Of a stretch of DNA of 64,000 bases, positions 35,388 through 48,100 are shown in pieces (positions within the stretch are counted from its first letter, which is position 1; the number at the start of each line of letters is the position of its first letter). Source of the stretch: Grammothele lineata (taxonomy: Eukaryota > Basidiomycota > Agaricomycetes > Polyporales > Polyporaceae); the NCBI GenBank assembly GCA_002150815.3, contig NDFF03000316.1, forward strand, positions 186,001-250,000. The letters are read 5' to 3'. Under the pieces are notes generated by a model that saw only the letters and a program-made list of their open reading frames with translations, had not been told where the DNA came from and made no database searches. The position numbers and the translations under genes were made by a program.

Positions 35388-36989
35388 CTGGTGCACATGT
35401 CAGTCATAATCATCATCTCTGTGTCTGTTTTGACTGACCTTTTCATTTGCTGATAGTGGCTCGCTCACATGGCTGAAAACCTGCCGGACAAGAGGTAGGT
35501 ACCTGTTGAAGAGGAAGAGGCAGCTTGCGAGACTAATCTTCCTCTTCCAGAAGAGGTTGACCTCGGTACCGAGAGTGATGATCCACTCATACACAAGTAG
35601 CACTAGAAGAGTAGTCAGCGCATGTGCCAGAACCCGAGAAGGATCAGGTTTGCCTAAAACCACATAGCCCAGGTAATTATCAATGAGGCTTCATCAGACG
35701 TTCAACACTCGTGTTAGTACAGCGGGGAACGAGCAGTTAATACACTACTTACATGCTGTTCTCAAATGATATGAACTCCGCCACCTCGTCAGATGATACG
35801 GACGACATAGAGCCGGGGAATATGAGGTACTGAGAGGAAGACGGACCCGCGAGAGAAAGGTAGGGATACGCCGGAGTATCGAACGCTGCAAGCTGCGGTT
35901 TGTAATAAATAGTTGGAGGTCATCAGTCGTCGCAGAACAGAATCATAAAACCTGTTTGTTGACTCATGTGAACTAATCGATGGCTTGCGACGATCACAGT
36001 GAGATCGATAGAAGAACACCTTCAGTAGCTCGGACGAGGTGGAGTAAATTGCATGGCGCAATTAGCCCTGTTAAATTCCGGTAGTGATATTACTTCAATA
36101 ATATCTTTGGGTCCGATACGGAACTCTCTCAGCAAGAGCGATTGATTAGGGAAGGTGTTTTCCATGACGAGACTTCCTATCACCGGAGAAGAGATCCCTT
36201 GAGTTATATAGGAGTATCAAACATCTCAGTAGGATATTCGTGAAGTGAAGATGGTGGTCACCATCAGATATCTCAATCATTGTAAATGGGACGCGCAGGG
36301 TGATCTCATGGTAGGCGTGAAAGATCTAAGCGCATCCGTACTCCAGAGAACTCGGACAGCTCGTCGAGAAGGGAGACATGCACCACCTATGGGTCAGAAC
36401 GTCCGCCCTAGTTGCTCGGCAGAACTGGAACAAAGTGCTGACATTTGCCGAAGGTAACGACGCCGTCGACTCTCGTGCGCGCTACGTGAGGGCACGCCAC
36501 AAGGAACGCTGTAACGAAGTCCTTCTACAGCGTGCGCGAGGGGACTATTTTCTTACCAGAACCCAGGGTCTTAGCGATGGAGACAAGATGGAGAGACGGA
36601 GGAGAGTGTAGAACCTAAACGAGTTCGAGATGTGGGGATAAAGTCCAGATGGTAAGAAGCGCATCGGAATGAGGTGACGAACCTTCTTCGACGTGTCTCT
36701 AAGGTCGGTGCTCGCTCACCCCCGGGTGGGACGGCAAGGAGTCGCTGTACAACCTCGATTCCGCACGAGCGCAGATGTGCCGCGATACGAGACCCCGCGC
36801 TCTCGGCGTCTTCAACGTGTGGATGTGATCTTTGCTCGCCAGGCTCCATCCACGGCCGTCTTGATGATCCACCTTTAGCGTCGCGCACGCGTTCGAGACC
36901 CGGAGACGCGAGGGATAACAGACAGTGAATGTAATCATTGAGCATACTATGCGCAGAGAATCGCGGAACGGCGCAGGAAGTATAATTCA

Positions 36990-39060
36990 ACTCCACGGCA
37001 ACGCACTTGGAACAGCGCGTCCTTACGCAAAATAGGAACACGAGCGTAGCAGGAGCTACCGTCTGTGACGCGGGTTGAGTGTTGTACCCTAGAGGTAAGC
37101 GTGAGCAATGTGTACTTACGTGTACTTGAACACGTTGGAAGCAAATACGAAGCTATAGGGATGGTGGATAGTAGCAGTGGAGACGCGCGCGACCTCGTCG
37201 AGCGCAGCGTTCTGCACGTGGTCGCCCCCTGGAGGGACAGCTGAGGTCACGTAGCGCGAGCCAGATGCATGATGCGCCGACGATGAAGACGCGACGTTCC
37301 GCGCAGTTAGTTTCCAAACGCACTCAAGGAAGTCGAGGAGTGGTATCACGATCCGGCGCCCGCGCGTACACTAGCTGCGCTGAAAAGAGAACTGAGCCAA
37401 CGTCGCTTAACTACGCACGACAGGAACGTAGCTCCTACTGCTCGACCCGAATCGAGCCCATTTGCAGCGCCCCGGTGGGCGATCCTCCGGCTAGGTTTGA
37501 TGGACTGAGGAACGCGCGTGCTGACAGTGAGGGCGTTGACCTCTCCAAAGTGAGAATACCGGTATCGTACAACAAAGGAAAGATTGAGGCGAGACAAACG
37601 CGTTGCTCGCAGCCGAGATTGGTGTGAGGTATGCAATGTGCGGCGCGCTGTGTGTGGTAGGGTGTCCCTGATTATCATGGCGAACATGACGATGGCTCGT
37701 CAGTGCGCGCGGGGGACCAGTTTCCTGTGTCCGTGGCGTGATAACTGTGCGCAGACGCACAGACGCAGAAGTGGGTTCTGGGTAGTGAGACGTAACGTAC
37801 AATGTGAGCCAGCTTCGTGCATGCGATCGAGAAAAAGATGTCATACCGGTGTGGCCCGCGGATGAGACGCATGCAGAAGGTTCAACGTGTAGAGTGCAGG
37901 AATGCATGACAATTGGAGCGCTTGGGTGCGTGCGCAGAAACGCTAGCCGCACCCGCAGCGTTGGCAAACACGCGTTGTACAACATACCGATACGTGGTAA
38001 GTGGTGTGGCCAAACGCGCGCGAGACGCGCCGCGCCAGCAGGCGACAGACATGTCTACTGCACGAAGTGCGTTGTCAATCCTCAGATAGCCTCATTCGGA
38101 CGAGATGATGTCAACGCATCACCAAACTTCCAACGTCGACATCACTGGGAACGCGGGCACTCGCGACTAGAGTGCAGGGAGTCGGAGGGTTGGCGACGAC
38201 CGGTGCTTGTATTGACAGATGTGCGCGAGGCGGGACGCAAGGGGCTTACGATTGTTGAGATGACCCGGGTGAGACGGGGCTATGTATGCGTGGCACCTTG
38301 AAAGAGAAGAGCATGGGCGGGATCGATGAGGTCCGGAGAGATGGATGGAGAGGGGAGGAGATAGGAGCCGTCGTACTCGTTGGGCACGTTGCGCTTCCTA
38401 CGGCTGGACTGACGGAGTAGTGAGAGCAACTATAGCTCGATCTAAGGGTGTGCATCGAACTTCGTCGGTGAGACTGTGGTGGGGTGAGCGGCTGCGAGTC
38501 TCGAGGCGACGCACCTACGAGCGGTGGTTGGTAGTCGACACAATTGAGTTCATCCACAGCCTGTACGGAGGTCGTCAGATGATCATGATCATCTCGGCGT
38601 GTCCTTCCAGCGTGCTTCGTGGAGAGGAAGAAAGCTCTTCGCTCACTTACCTGCCTCCCTGATTGTGATTCATCCCATACAGAAGTTGCCAATAGGACCC
38701 ACGCGCGTCGAACAAAGCGTCCCCGAGCCGAAGCATTGCGTGGTACTGATAGGCGTGTCGAATTCAAAGTCGGCTACTTCTGGGCGCGGACTCTTTGAGT
38801 TAAAATTCAGACCCTGCGTTGTCGCTGCACGTCGCACGTCGTCGGTACCGCGTCTCGGCCGTCTCGGCCATCTCGAGATGCACCGGCCGACGTTTCCGGG
38901 GGCGGCGCGCTGGGCCGAATAAGGAAGCGTGAATGCCGTCATTACAAAGACGGGCACGGGTGGAGCTCGAGGCGTCCTGGAAAAGACCGGGGTCAAGAGG
39001 ACTCTGCGAGGAGAAAAGAATGAGATAAGCAGACAAGCGGAACCGAATAGAATCGAAGGC
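36990..39060 (+). repeat. Diverged repeat block B, copy 1
   Basis: Collinear with 41080-43290. Examples: an identical 20-mer, AACTGAGCCAACGTCGCTTA, at 37390-37409 and 41406-41425; GTAGGCGATCCTCCG versus GTGGGCGATCCTCCG soon after; and a later shared stretch around GATGATCATCTCG. Both copies are broken by many substitutions and small gaps. Confidence 0.65.
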
Positions 39061-40489
39061 GGAGCTCGAAGGGCGTAAAGCATCCGGCCCGGGCGGCCGG
39101 AGCCTGATACGGGCTCTGCAGACCGCAGCGTTTGTGCGAGTCTTCGTCTCGAGACTTGGCTCATACTTGCTCGATGGAAAGATACGATAGGTGCGAATGT
39201 CGAAGATAGTGACGAAGGTTGCGCAGGCGGGGACGCGCACAGGTCCGATGGGCGTGAGCTCCACATCGCTGCCGCTGCCGGATATTGCACCAGTAGAGCA
39301 CGCGGCATAGATCTACTGGAGGCGCAAGCGCGCGAACAAGGATCAGTGCCCTTGAGCAATGCCAAGAGCTACAAGAGAGCGTGAAGATGGATTGATGCGA
39401 AATGGAACCTGCGTGCGCACGGCGAGGGTGGAACTTGGAGTGGAACTACCGACGAAGCACGAGGTGAGGCTCGCGGATAGCCTCGGTTGGGCTGGTAGAA
39501 AGTGCACGAAGAGGTGATTATGAGACATTAGCGCGAAAGGGGTGGGAGCAGCAGCGTATACAGACCCACCATGTGCAAGAGTCACGGCGTGCGAGGTGTG
39601 ATCATACGGCGAAGCTGTCCTCCGTGTTTATGCACCCGTATACTACGACGCTCGCACCGCAGGCGGTCGAGTGAGTCACACTAGAGAACACACGCTCCAA
39701 ATGCCGTGGTGCGGCAACCAACGCAGTGATGGAAGGGGACACACACGGGTGGCTGCAGTGAGACAGCGAATGGCCTGTTACGGACACAACATTGTTAGTC
39801 CGCCGTCAAGCTTCCAATGTCAATACGTAGACACATACGAGGGTAATTTGGTTCCTCATCTACGTGCGGGTCCGCCATGGAAGTCGTACGGACCAGTTCA
39901 AGCTTCAAAGCAGAATTCCTGTCCATGACCGTGTGAGCATGGCACTTCAATTCGTTGCATGACAATGACCAACGTACCCGAGTGTCGCGGTGTAAGTAAG
40001 ATCTCGCGAGGATTGGTTGCCTCAAAGGACGACGTACGCAAGGCGAACGCGCTAGTGGTGAAATCTGCACTGGGTTTGAAGCGAGGGACGATGTCGCTGT
40101 CAAGTGTGAGAATGCTGATGTTAACGAAAGGGCGTACGCTCCACGACATGGGGACGTACCATTGGTTGATATACGACAGTGCGCATACTGTGGACCTGAG
40201 CAGAACCTCGATGAGCGCATCATAACGATAACAAACGCCTAGAGAGAAAAGCTTGCTGGGCGACTAGGTGCTATTGCGTGACGATCTCGGCGCTGGGAAG
40301 AGGCTTCAAATTGTCACCACATTACACGCTGTCCTTCCGACTCCTTCGAGCGCATCAGTTGACTCGGGCGGGACTAGGTGGGCAGCCATCGTCCAAATCG
40401 TATCGCAGAAGCTCCGCTCGAAGCCCTACAGCGCCGTAACAGGGATCCCGACGAAAGCCCAGTGATCGAGCAGGGACGCTGAAAGGAGG

Positions 40490-41050
40490 AAGGCAAGTTG
40501 GCGGTAAAGCCGTGGACGTTCAAGTTGCGCATGCAAGTCGGCCGGCTGTTGCCGAGGCGGCTCAGATGGCCGAGCGCTCCCATTGGATCACGCTCAAGCG
40601 CTGGCCCGGTCCGGTCATGGTCCGTACGCTGCGCCTCGAGTCGACGCTCAACACTTTTGTGTCTTTTCACATTGCTGTCCTCGAACCTCCCCTCACTCAG
40701 CATCGCTCTCGCATCAGAATCCATCCAGTATAGCATGCTCGAGCTCGGTTGCAAGATACACACCAGGCCCTGTGGAATCAGCGCTCATCGCGGGATCCTC
40801 GACCGACTCAGAGCTCAAGGATCGCGAGACGAGTTCGGGGATGGCGTTCATGCAGTGAGCGATGAGCATTAGTGCCGTCGAATGACATGTTGTAATACTT
40901 ATGAGCGCAATGACGTTTTTCTTTCATGCGTGCTCCCTGATGTACCTACCTCCTAGCTATGCGAGACTCTGTGCACTTGCTTACAGGTACTGTTTCCGCT
41001 GATAGGTCAGTGGAGGTTCACACCACTGACCGCGTTCAGAAATCCACGGA
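40490..41050 (+). repeat. Diverged repeat block A, copy 2
   Basis: Partner of 32300-32720. Here it lies directly before block B copy 2, so A and B may together form one older unit of about 2.8 kb. Confidence 0.45.
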
Positions 41051-41079
41051 ACGCAGCTCAAGGTAATGCTATTCACTCT

Positions 41080-43290
41080 TAACAAATCATCTTCCCATTG
41101 TAAATTAGGTATGCGTAAGCAGCACGTACGTATGTGAATGTTATGGTAGGAGTCGGTGATGGCGGCAGTGGAAGACGCGCGGGACTACGTCTAGCGCAGC
41201 GTCCGCGCACGCGAACCACCACGAGACACGAGTGACAATTGCGCCCACGTAACTCGCGCGAGCTACGTGACGCGCCGACGAGGAAGACGAACGCATTCCG
41301 CGGGGTCAGTATCCCAACTCACTCGAGGAAGTCGAGGTGTTGAGGCCTGAGGAGTCGTACCACGAGTCCGCGCCCCCGCGCGTGCGCTAACTGCGCTGAG
41401 GATATAACTGAGCCAACGTCGCTTAGCGATACACGAGAAGAACGTACCTCCTACCGCTCGGCCCGAGTCGCGCACGTTCGCAGCGCGCTGGTAGGCGATC
41501 CTCCGAGTAAGTTTGGTGGTCGGACGAACACGCGTGCTGACATGTACATACACCGAAGGTCTCGACCTGTTTAAAGTGAGAACACCGTACGATGTAGAGG
41601 AACGAAAGGAGGAGAGACGCGCGCGTTGCCATCCACCAGTCAAGACTCAAGGTTCGTCGTCATGCATCATGCGTGGCTGTAAGGGCGCGCAGTGCGCGGC
41701 TCAGTGCGGTACGGCGTGCCTGATGATCCTGGCGAGCATGACGTCTCGAGGCGTCGTGTATATGTCAAGGCGTCCGGCGGACCAAATTCCGGTGCGCGTG
41801 GCGTGGTAATGGTGCACAGACGCCGCGCAGACCCGAGTGAGCCCTGGTTCGTGTGAGGGAGGCAAGACGTGAGCTAAGTTAATGCACGCGATCCAGAGGA
41901 TATCGTACCGGCGTGCGAGAAAGCGAAGTGCGCAGTGCAGAAATGCACGATAACCCGAACCGTTGTGTGCGTACGCAGGAACGCGCAGCGCAGGAAAACG
42001 CGCGCGTCATACAACACACGGTCCGTCCTATCGCGGTAAAACTCTCGCGAGGCGCGCCGCGCCGATGGATGATAGACACGATTGTCCAACGTCAATCCTC
42101 AAATACCCTGATTCAGTTGCGATGATGTCGGCGCATCGTCAAGCTTTTGACCTCGACGTCAACCGCGACACCAGTACTCACGAGTAGAGTTCGGGGAGTC
42201 GGCCTTTGGGGGATGTCGGAGGATGTCGAAGGGGTGGCGACGATTGGCACTAGTACTCGCTGTTGACGGATGGGGGTGAGGCGGGGTTATGTATGCGTGG
42301 AAACCTGAAAGAGGAGAGCGTGAGTGGAGACGTGAGCGTGGATGCGATGGAGAGGAGGCGGTCGCGCCGGGCTTTTCGCGTGGTGGGACGGAGTACGAGA
42401 GCCTTGAGGTATGGAAGGCCACATCGACTGTCCACGGTTCGATCTGTAGATGCGCATCCGTCGTCAGTCATCCGAATTGCGATGGGAAAGACGGGAGGCT
42501 CCTCACCTGCTCAAGATCACGATCAAAGTGGTTGTCATTTGATCCTTAAGATCAAACGTTGAACGTTAACTGTACGTTGAACCATCGCACTACATACGCC
42601 GGGTTGGAGGCTGTTGGGGGGCAAGCCGCAAAAGACAGACGCCATCAACGGCCTCTCAGTAGTCAAGACATCATCAAATGATCATCTCGACACAGACGTC
42701 CCTTCCGCAGGCTGGCGGCGTGCTTCGCGGAGTGAATGTCTGGACAGTGACGGAATTCCGAGCGCCCCTATCGTCCCACACAGAAGCTGCCTGTCTGCCT
42801 GTCTGCCCGCACGCCCTCGAACCCGTCTCCAACAAGACGTCCCCGAGAGCGAGACCGCGAAAACAGGCAGATCTATCCGTCGAATTCGGATTCGGGTTTG
42901 TGCTCCGTCTTCGTCCCCGCCGTCGCCCGTCCCCGCACGTCCGCCGCCACACGACGCACGACGCGCGCGTCGGGGGCGTCGGCCCTCTCGGCCGTCGGGG
43001 AGGGATTCCGGGGTCGGGATGGGATGGGAAGAGGAAAGAAAGGAGAACTCGAATGCGGCCATCTAGAAGCTAGACAAAGCTGCTGGACTTCCTTGGGCTG
43101 TCGTGGCGCCGCGCGGCCGCGGGGAGGGGCTTCGTCGCCTCGTCGCCGAGGAGGAGAGTACGGTAGAGAAAGGAAGGTCTCGGGGAGAGAGCGGACGAGG
43201 GACGACGGAGCGAGATAAGCCCCAACCCAAGCCCCGCCCACCCAAGCCGGACCGGATCGAACCGAACCGAGTCGAACCAACCGCCTCACA
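41080..43290 (+). repeat. Diverged repeat block B, copy 2
   Basis: Second copy of 36990-39060 in the same orientation, about 4 kb apart start to start. No terminal repeats, target-site duplications or transposase-like frame were found, so its origin is not clear. Confidence 0.65.
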
Positions 43291-43401
43291 GGGGAGGGAG
43301 AAAGGCGCGCCGGCCCTCGCCCCGGGCCCGGGCTGCAGCGTTGCTTGATGCTTCCTCCGTGCCGGGCGGGGCTTAGCCCATGCCCGATCCGTGCACGGAC
43401 T

Positions 43402-43443
43402 TCGGAGGGTTCGGAGGGCTCGGAGGGTTCGGAGGGTTCGGAG
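43402..43443 (+). repeat. 9-bp tandem repeat, TCGGAGGGT, about 4.7 units
   Basis: Nearly perfect tandem copies of TCGGAGGGT (one unit with TCGGAGGGC). It lies in non-coding sequence at the end of repeat block B copy 2. Confidence 0.8.
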
Positions 43444-45160
43444 TGCGCGGAGGGTGAGGGGGCTCCGGGGAGCCGGGCACGCTCGCTCGAACGCTGGACG
43501 CTGGACGCTGTGCGCAGTACATACACGGGCACCCACGTTCGCACGTTCGCGCATTTGCTTGAGGCTTGGTTGCTTTCTGTCTGGGCTTGCTCGAGCTCGT
43601 TTGTTTTCTTGGCGCCGGGTGCGGTGATACAGAACAAGGACAAGGGCTTCGCGGAGTAGAACACTGAACAGAGCAGAGCAAATCTCGACATCGACGTTGA
43701 TTATATCGCGAATCACTAATCACGAATTTGCGCGCCGGAGAGGTCCGCCGACGAGCGACGAGCGACAACAACAACAACACGGACGCTCGCGCGCGAGGGG
43801 CGCGCACGGGTGCGGTGCCGCCCGAGCTCCCCATCATTAACTTATGGATGTAATGTGTAACTTATCATTGCGAGATATCGAGCTGTCGCACCGGAGCCGG
43901 AGGAGGAGCTCTCCGCGCGCGCGAGCGCAGAGCGGAGGCAATAACACCGGAGCCGTTGGCGTCAGGGGGAAGCGCGAGAGGCGCGGAGAAGCGGGGCGTG
44001 CAGCGTGCAGCGCGCAGGACACGCATCGTGCCTGCGGGGAGACGCGGTGCTGCAAGGCGAGCGAGAACTCGGAGGGACACAGCCTGCGCGGGGCATGGGC
44101 GTGGGCAGCGCTGGTTGTTGATGATCAGAGGAAGCACGGGAGGGAGCGCTGTGTGTGTCGATATCTGAACGTTAACTTTGAGGGAGGACGATCGAGCAGG
44201 AGGAGGATAAGGACAAGGCCGGGGCGACAGGGCGCAGCGCGAGGACCACAGGTCGCCATCTCGACGGCGCCGGACGGGGGTTAGCGTGTGCGCGAACTCT
44301 GGGGGGCTGTCGACACTAGATAGGACTTGGAGGCGCATCAGGCGTGGGTGGAGTCGGGGATGGTCACGGCGGCGCGGGTCCAGTTCCACTTAGGACGGCT
44401 AGGAGACTTCTGGCGGGGAGGTGGCTTGACAAGGCGGGCGCGGGCGCAGATTGGGGCAGCGAGAGATGAGAGCAGGGGCGGGCCGAGGGAGCGGGCGGGG
44501 TGGAGGAGGGGTGATATATGGCGGGATGGAGGAGGGGAACATGCGGAGAAGAGAAAGCAAATGAAAGCAAATGAAAGAAGGCTGACAAGAAAAGAGGAGA
44601 GGAGCAACGATCGCGAGCAGCCGGAAGCAGACCGGGAAGAGGGCCATCAAGCGTCGGATTGGGTGGCGGAGAGGGGCGCGCCTCCGAACGCAGCCTCTGA
44701 GAGCGAGACGCAGCCAGTCGCAGGCCGTGCTCATCTGCCCATCGTCCGCGAGCGCCGCGCCACGCTCGGCCGGACGCTCCTCCAACAGCACAGCGCCTCT
44801 CCCGCCCCCGGCGTCACCGCCCAAGACGCCCGTGATTGACTCTGCCTCTTCTCGTCCTCCGCCCTCCTCTTTTCTTCCCTCCCTCTCCCAACCCGTCCTC
44901 CCTTCCGTCCCGTGCTCTGCCATCCCCCTCCTCCTCGTCCGCCCCGCCAGCCCCAGCGCGCGGTCTTGCCTATCCCCCAATCTGATGTTCTGCACTCCCC
45001 CGCGATCTCTCTAGGCACCCCAACCCGATCTGAAACCAGCCCGGGCGATCTCCTCCAAGCGCCCGACGCCCCGCCCCTTCCCCGCCTTTTTTTCGCGCAT
45101 CCAGCGTCGCCCAGCGAGCGTGCGCGTACGCACGGCGCACTGGCAGCCCGACGCCCAGCC

Positions 45161-48100
45161 ATGCCCGGAGTGTCGCGCACCCAACGTGCAGAGGCAAAGT
45201 ACAACGTCACTCTCGAATGTACGTCCCCCAATCTACCCGAACCTCCCGTATCCCTCGCTTAGCCCCTGTCTCCTCCCCCCCCACTCCCCTCCCCCCCTTC
45301 TCACCCCAGTTCCCCATCTCGGCCTCCACTCTGCCGCCGCCACGGGCGACCTGGGGCTCGTCACGTATGCGCTTGATCATGGCCAGCCTGTCAACGCCGT
45401 CCTCGACGGCGTTCTACCCCTCCACGTCGCCTGCTCCGGCGGGCACGACATCATCGTCCGTCTGCTTATCGAGCGTGGCGCAGACGTCAACGCGCCCAGG
45501 TGCGTGCTTCTCTTCGGCCCAGCCCCCCTCCCCCTCTTCCCCCCACACATGATTACGATTCGTGATTAATGAGAGCCCCACGGCCACGCGCCGCACAGGC
45601 TTCCCCGCAAGTACTCGAGCGACAAGCACCGGGACGCCTCGACGCCCATCGTCGGCACCTCGGGCGCGACGCCCCTCCACTTCGCCGCCGCCAACGGCCA
45701 CGAGGCCGTCGTGCTCACCCTCCTCCTCCACGGGGCCCACCCGGACCGCGCGGACAAGCACGGGGTCACGCCCGAGGCGCTCGCGCGCGCGAACGGGTGG
45801 GCGCGATGCGCGGAGCTGTTGGGGAGGTGGTCGTGTGAGAGGGGGAGGGACTTGAGGGCGAGGGAGATGGTGCAGGGGCAGATGCCGACGCCTGAGATGG
45901 AGCATGCAAGTGGAAATGGACATGGGGCGGGGACGAAGTTGGAGAGCCTGGAGTGCAGGGTGTTCGAGAAGAAGCTCAAGGTCAAGCGGTCCATCGATAA
46001 CGCCATCCACATGCTCCGCCCCGCCCTCCCTACGCCCCCCTCCGCCTCTACCGCGGACTTTGCTGCGGAGCTCCCGACACCCGAGTGGTCCCCGAACGTC
46101 AACGTCAACGTCGGGGCGCTGGAGTTCCCCCCGCGCAGACCGTCCCTCCCGCACATCTTCGACTGGGCGCCTCCCCTCCCCCTCCCCCACCCGCACAATC
46201 ACCCCGCGCGCCCCTCAGGCCGCCCGTCCTTCTCGTCCTCCCGCCGCCCGCGCTCCGCAGGCACCGACGCGGACCCTTCGGGCCCCTCGACGCCCTCGAC
46301 GGCGGGGAGGCTGAGGGGGAAGATATCGCTTTTGCAGATGTTCAAGAAGGCTGCTGCTGGCGATCCTGTTGCGGCAGGGATGGGGGCGGGGACGGAGAGT
46401 TTGTCGGGGTACGCGTCGAGCAGCTCGGTGTCTGTCTCTGCCTCCTCGCCCACCCCCGAACGGGAACGAGAACGGGAACGGGAACGAGCGGGCAGCGGCG
46501 GAAACAGCAGCAACAGGGGAGGAGGCGCGGGGACGGGCGCAGGGCAGTCGCCGCTCAAGACCCGCGCGTCCGAGTCGGGCCCGCTCTCGTCTTCCTCTTC
46601 CCTCCCCGCGTCTGTCTCCGCCTCCGTCTCTGCCTCCGCAGCCCCTGCTTCTGCGCCGGGGTACCCCCCGAGTTTGTCGACCGTCCCGAGCAGCCGCAGC
46701 CGGTTGAGTGAAGGTCAAAGCCAGGGCTCGAACACGAGCACGACGAGCGTAGACGCAAGCGCGGGGGCGGGGGCGGCGTACCCCCCGCTCGCAGTCGAGC
46801 TCCACCGGAAGCTCTCGCTCGAGAGGATGAGGGCGCGCTCGGGGTCGTCCGGGTCGAGCGTCGCTGCGGACTCTAAGCAGCACCCTCTTCCACCACACCC
46901 GTCACACCAACAACCACAGCAGCAGCAACACCAACCACAGGGGTCTCCATCACCCTCCCCCGCGTTAGGGACGTCCCCCCTCCCCCCGCAAGGACACAGA
47001 AGCCCGGCGGTCCGGCCCGGGATCCTCCGGCCGCATGCGCGTTCGGCGTCTTCGTCCTCTGGCCCCGGAGGAGCGGCGGAGCGGGCGTTGCGGTTTGACG
47101 CTACTTCGGGGACGGTGGGGAGGAAGAGGTCGGGGCTGGGTGTGGAGTTGGGTGCGAGGGCGAGCGAGGGGTCGTTGCGTGTGCGCGCCCAGACTCAAGA
47201 GCAGGGACAGGGACAAGCACAAGAGCGGCTGGCGCGGCCGTCGCAGCAGCGCCTGAGGGACCCCCCGGAGAACGAGGCGTATGCGGGGAACCGGCACGCT
47301 ACTGTCGTTGATGGTGGTGACGAAGATGTCTTCGAGGACGACCGCGAGCGCGAAGAAGCCGACTCCTACGCATTCGATGAAGAAGAAGAGGAAGAAGACG
47401 ACGACTTCGACGAGGGCGGGTACGGGGAGGTCATCTCCCCCCGCATCGGCCTCGGCCTCGGCCTCAGCCTCGGGTTCGGCTCGCGCCTCGAGGAGCTCAA
47501 GTCGCAAGAGCGCAGGAGCGGGCTGGAGAGGAGGCCCAGTGCGGGCTCGCAGAGGTCCCGCGCGAGCTCGAGCGGGTCGCCGTTGCCCTCGCCTACGACG
47601 GGCGGGGGAGGGGGAGGGGGAGGGGGGTTCGATTGTCCGTTTAGTATTAATCGGCCCCCGACTCAGCCGTTGCCCCCAGTCCAACCTCCATCCCAACCTC
47701 CCTCCCTTCCCCAGTCGCTCCCCACCCAATCAGACGGCGCACAAGGCACGCAAGGACAACCAAACCTCCTAGGCATACACGCACATGGGGTCGACAGCAG
47801 CCGCGTGCGGGGCGACAGCTTCGGGAGCATGTGTACGACCACGACGAGCACGGACGCGAGCACGGACGCGATGCCCGAGACGCCGGGGCCTGCGCTCGGG
47901 GTAGGGCTCGCGAACGTCGGCGTGGGGGTAGGGCCGCAGTTCTTGTCGCCGGACGGGGGGTCGGTCGACCTCCCGCTCGAGGGTGCGGGTGCTGCCGTAG
48001 GAGAGGGTGGGGTAGGGGCAGGGGGGAAGAGGGAGAGGACGAGCTCGTCTGTGTCTGGGGGGAGCAGTACGACGGGGTTCTTTGGGGAGCGGGAGCGCGA

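Larger units (their letters stand above)
34053..35808 (-). pseudogene. DUF6533 gene B, frameshifted in exon 7
   Basis: The same 13-exon plan as genes A and C: 35808-35753, 35688-35654, 35602-35439, 35387-35386 (2 nt), 35327-35266, 35218-35121, 35061-34979, 34920-34919 (2 nt), 34864-34713, 34658-34643, 34587-34539, 34472-34420, 34350-34053. All domain features are present (LLVYEWIITLGTEVNLFWK, CLFLFNRYLPLV, FSSLRAYATSG, LTLADTLVICATWLN, LGSIGSILQPEDF). Exon 7 is 152 nt instead of the 147 nt of A, C and D, which shifts the frame between the ATWLN segment and the SFARLLLVD segment, near 34740-34770. All other exon lengths, splice sites and both microexons are intact, so the lesion is recent, a sequencing error, or bypassed by unseen splicing. 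Intron 2 is GC-AG. Confidence 0.75.
35809..45160. other. Nine-kilobase gene-poor centre with diverged duplications
   Basis: I find no exon set that forms a protein. The interval contains two diverged direct copies of a block of about 2 kb (36990-39060 and 41080-43290), a second copy of block A (40490-41050), a 9-bp tandem repeat (43402-43443) and, from about 44700 to 45160, the C/T-rich promoter of the ankyrin gene. Frames open in this interval are Arg/Ser/Thr-rich and appear on both strands, as expected by chance at this GC content. Confidence 0.5.

Noticed and set aside
36990..43290. The direct duplication as an LTR retrotransposon
   Set aside because: The copies are about 2 kb, too diverged for paired LTRs; no reverse transcriptase, integrase or primer-binding site was seen between them.
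42873..43716. Minus-strand frame of about 270 codons near the ankyrin gene promoter
   Set aside because: It is dominated by Pro/Arg/Ser from GC-rich and tandem-repeat sequence, and overlaps the diverged non-coding repeat block.
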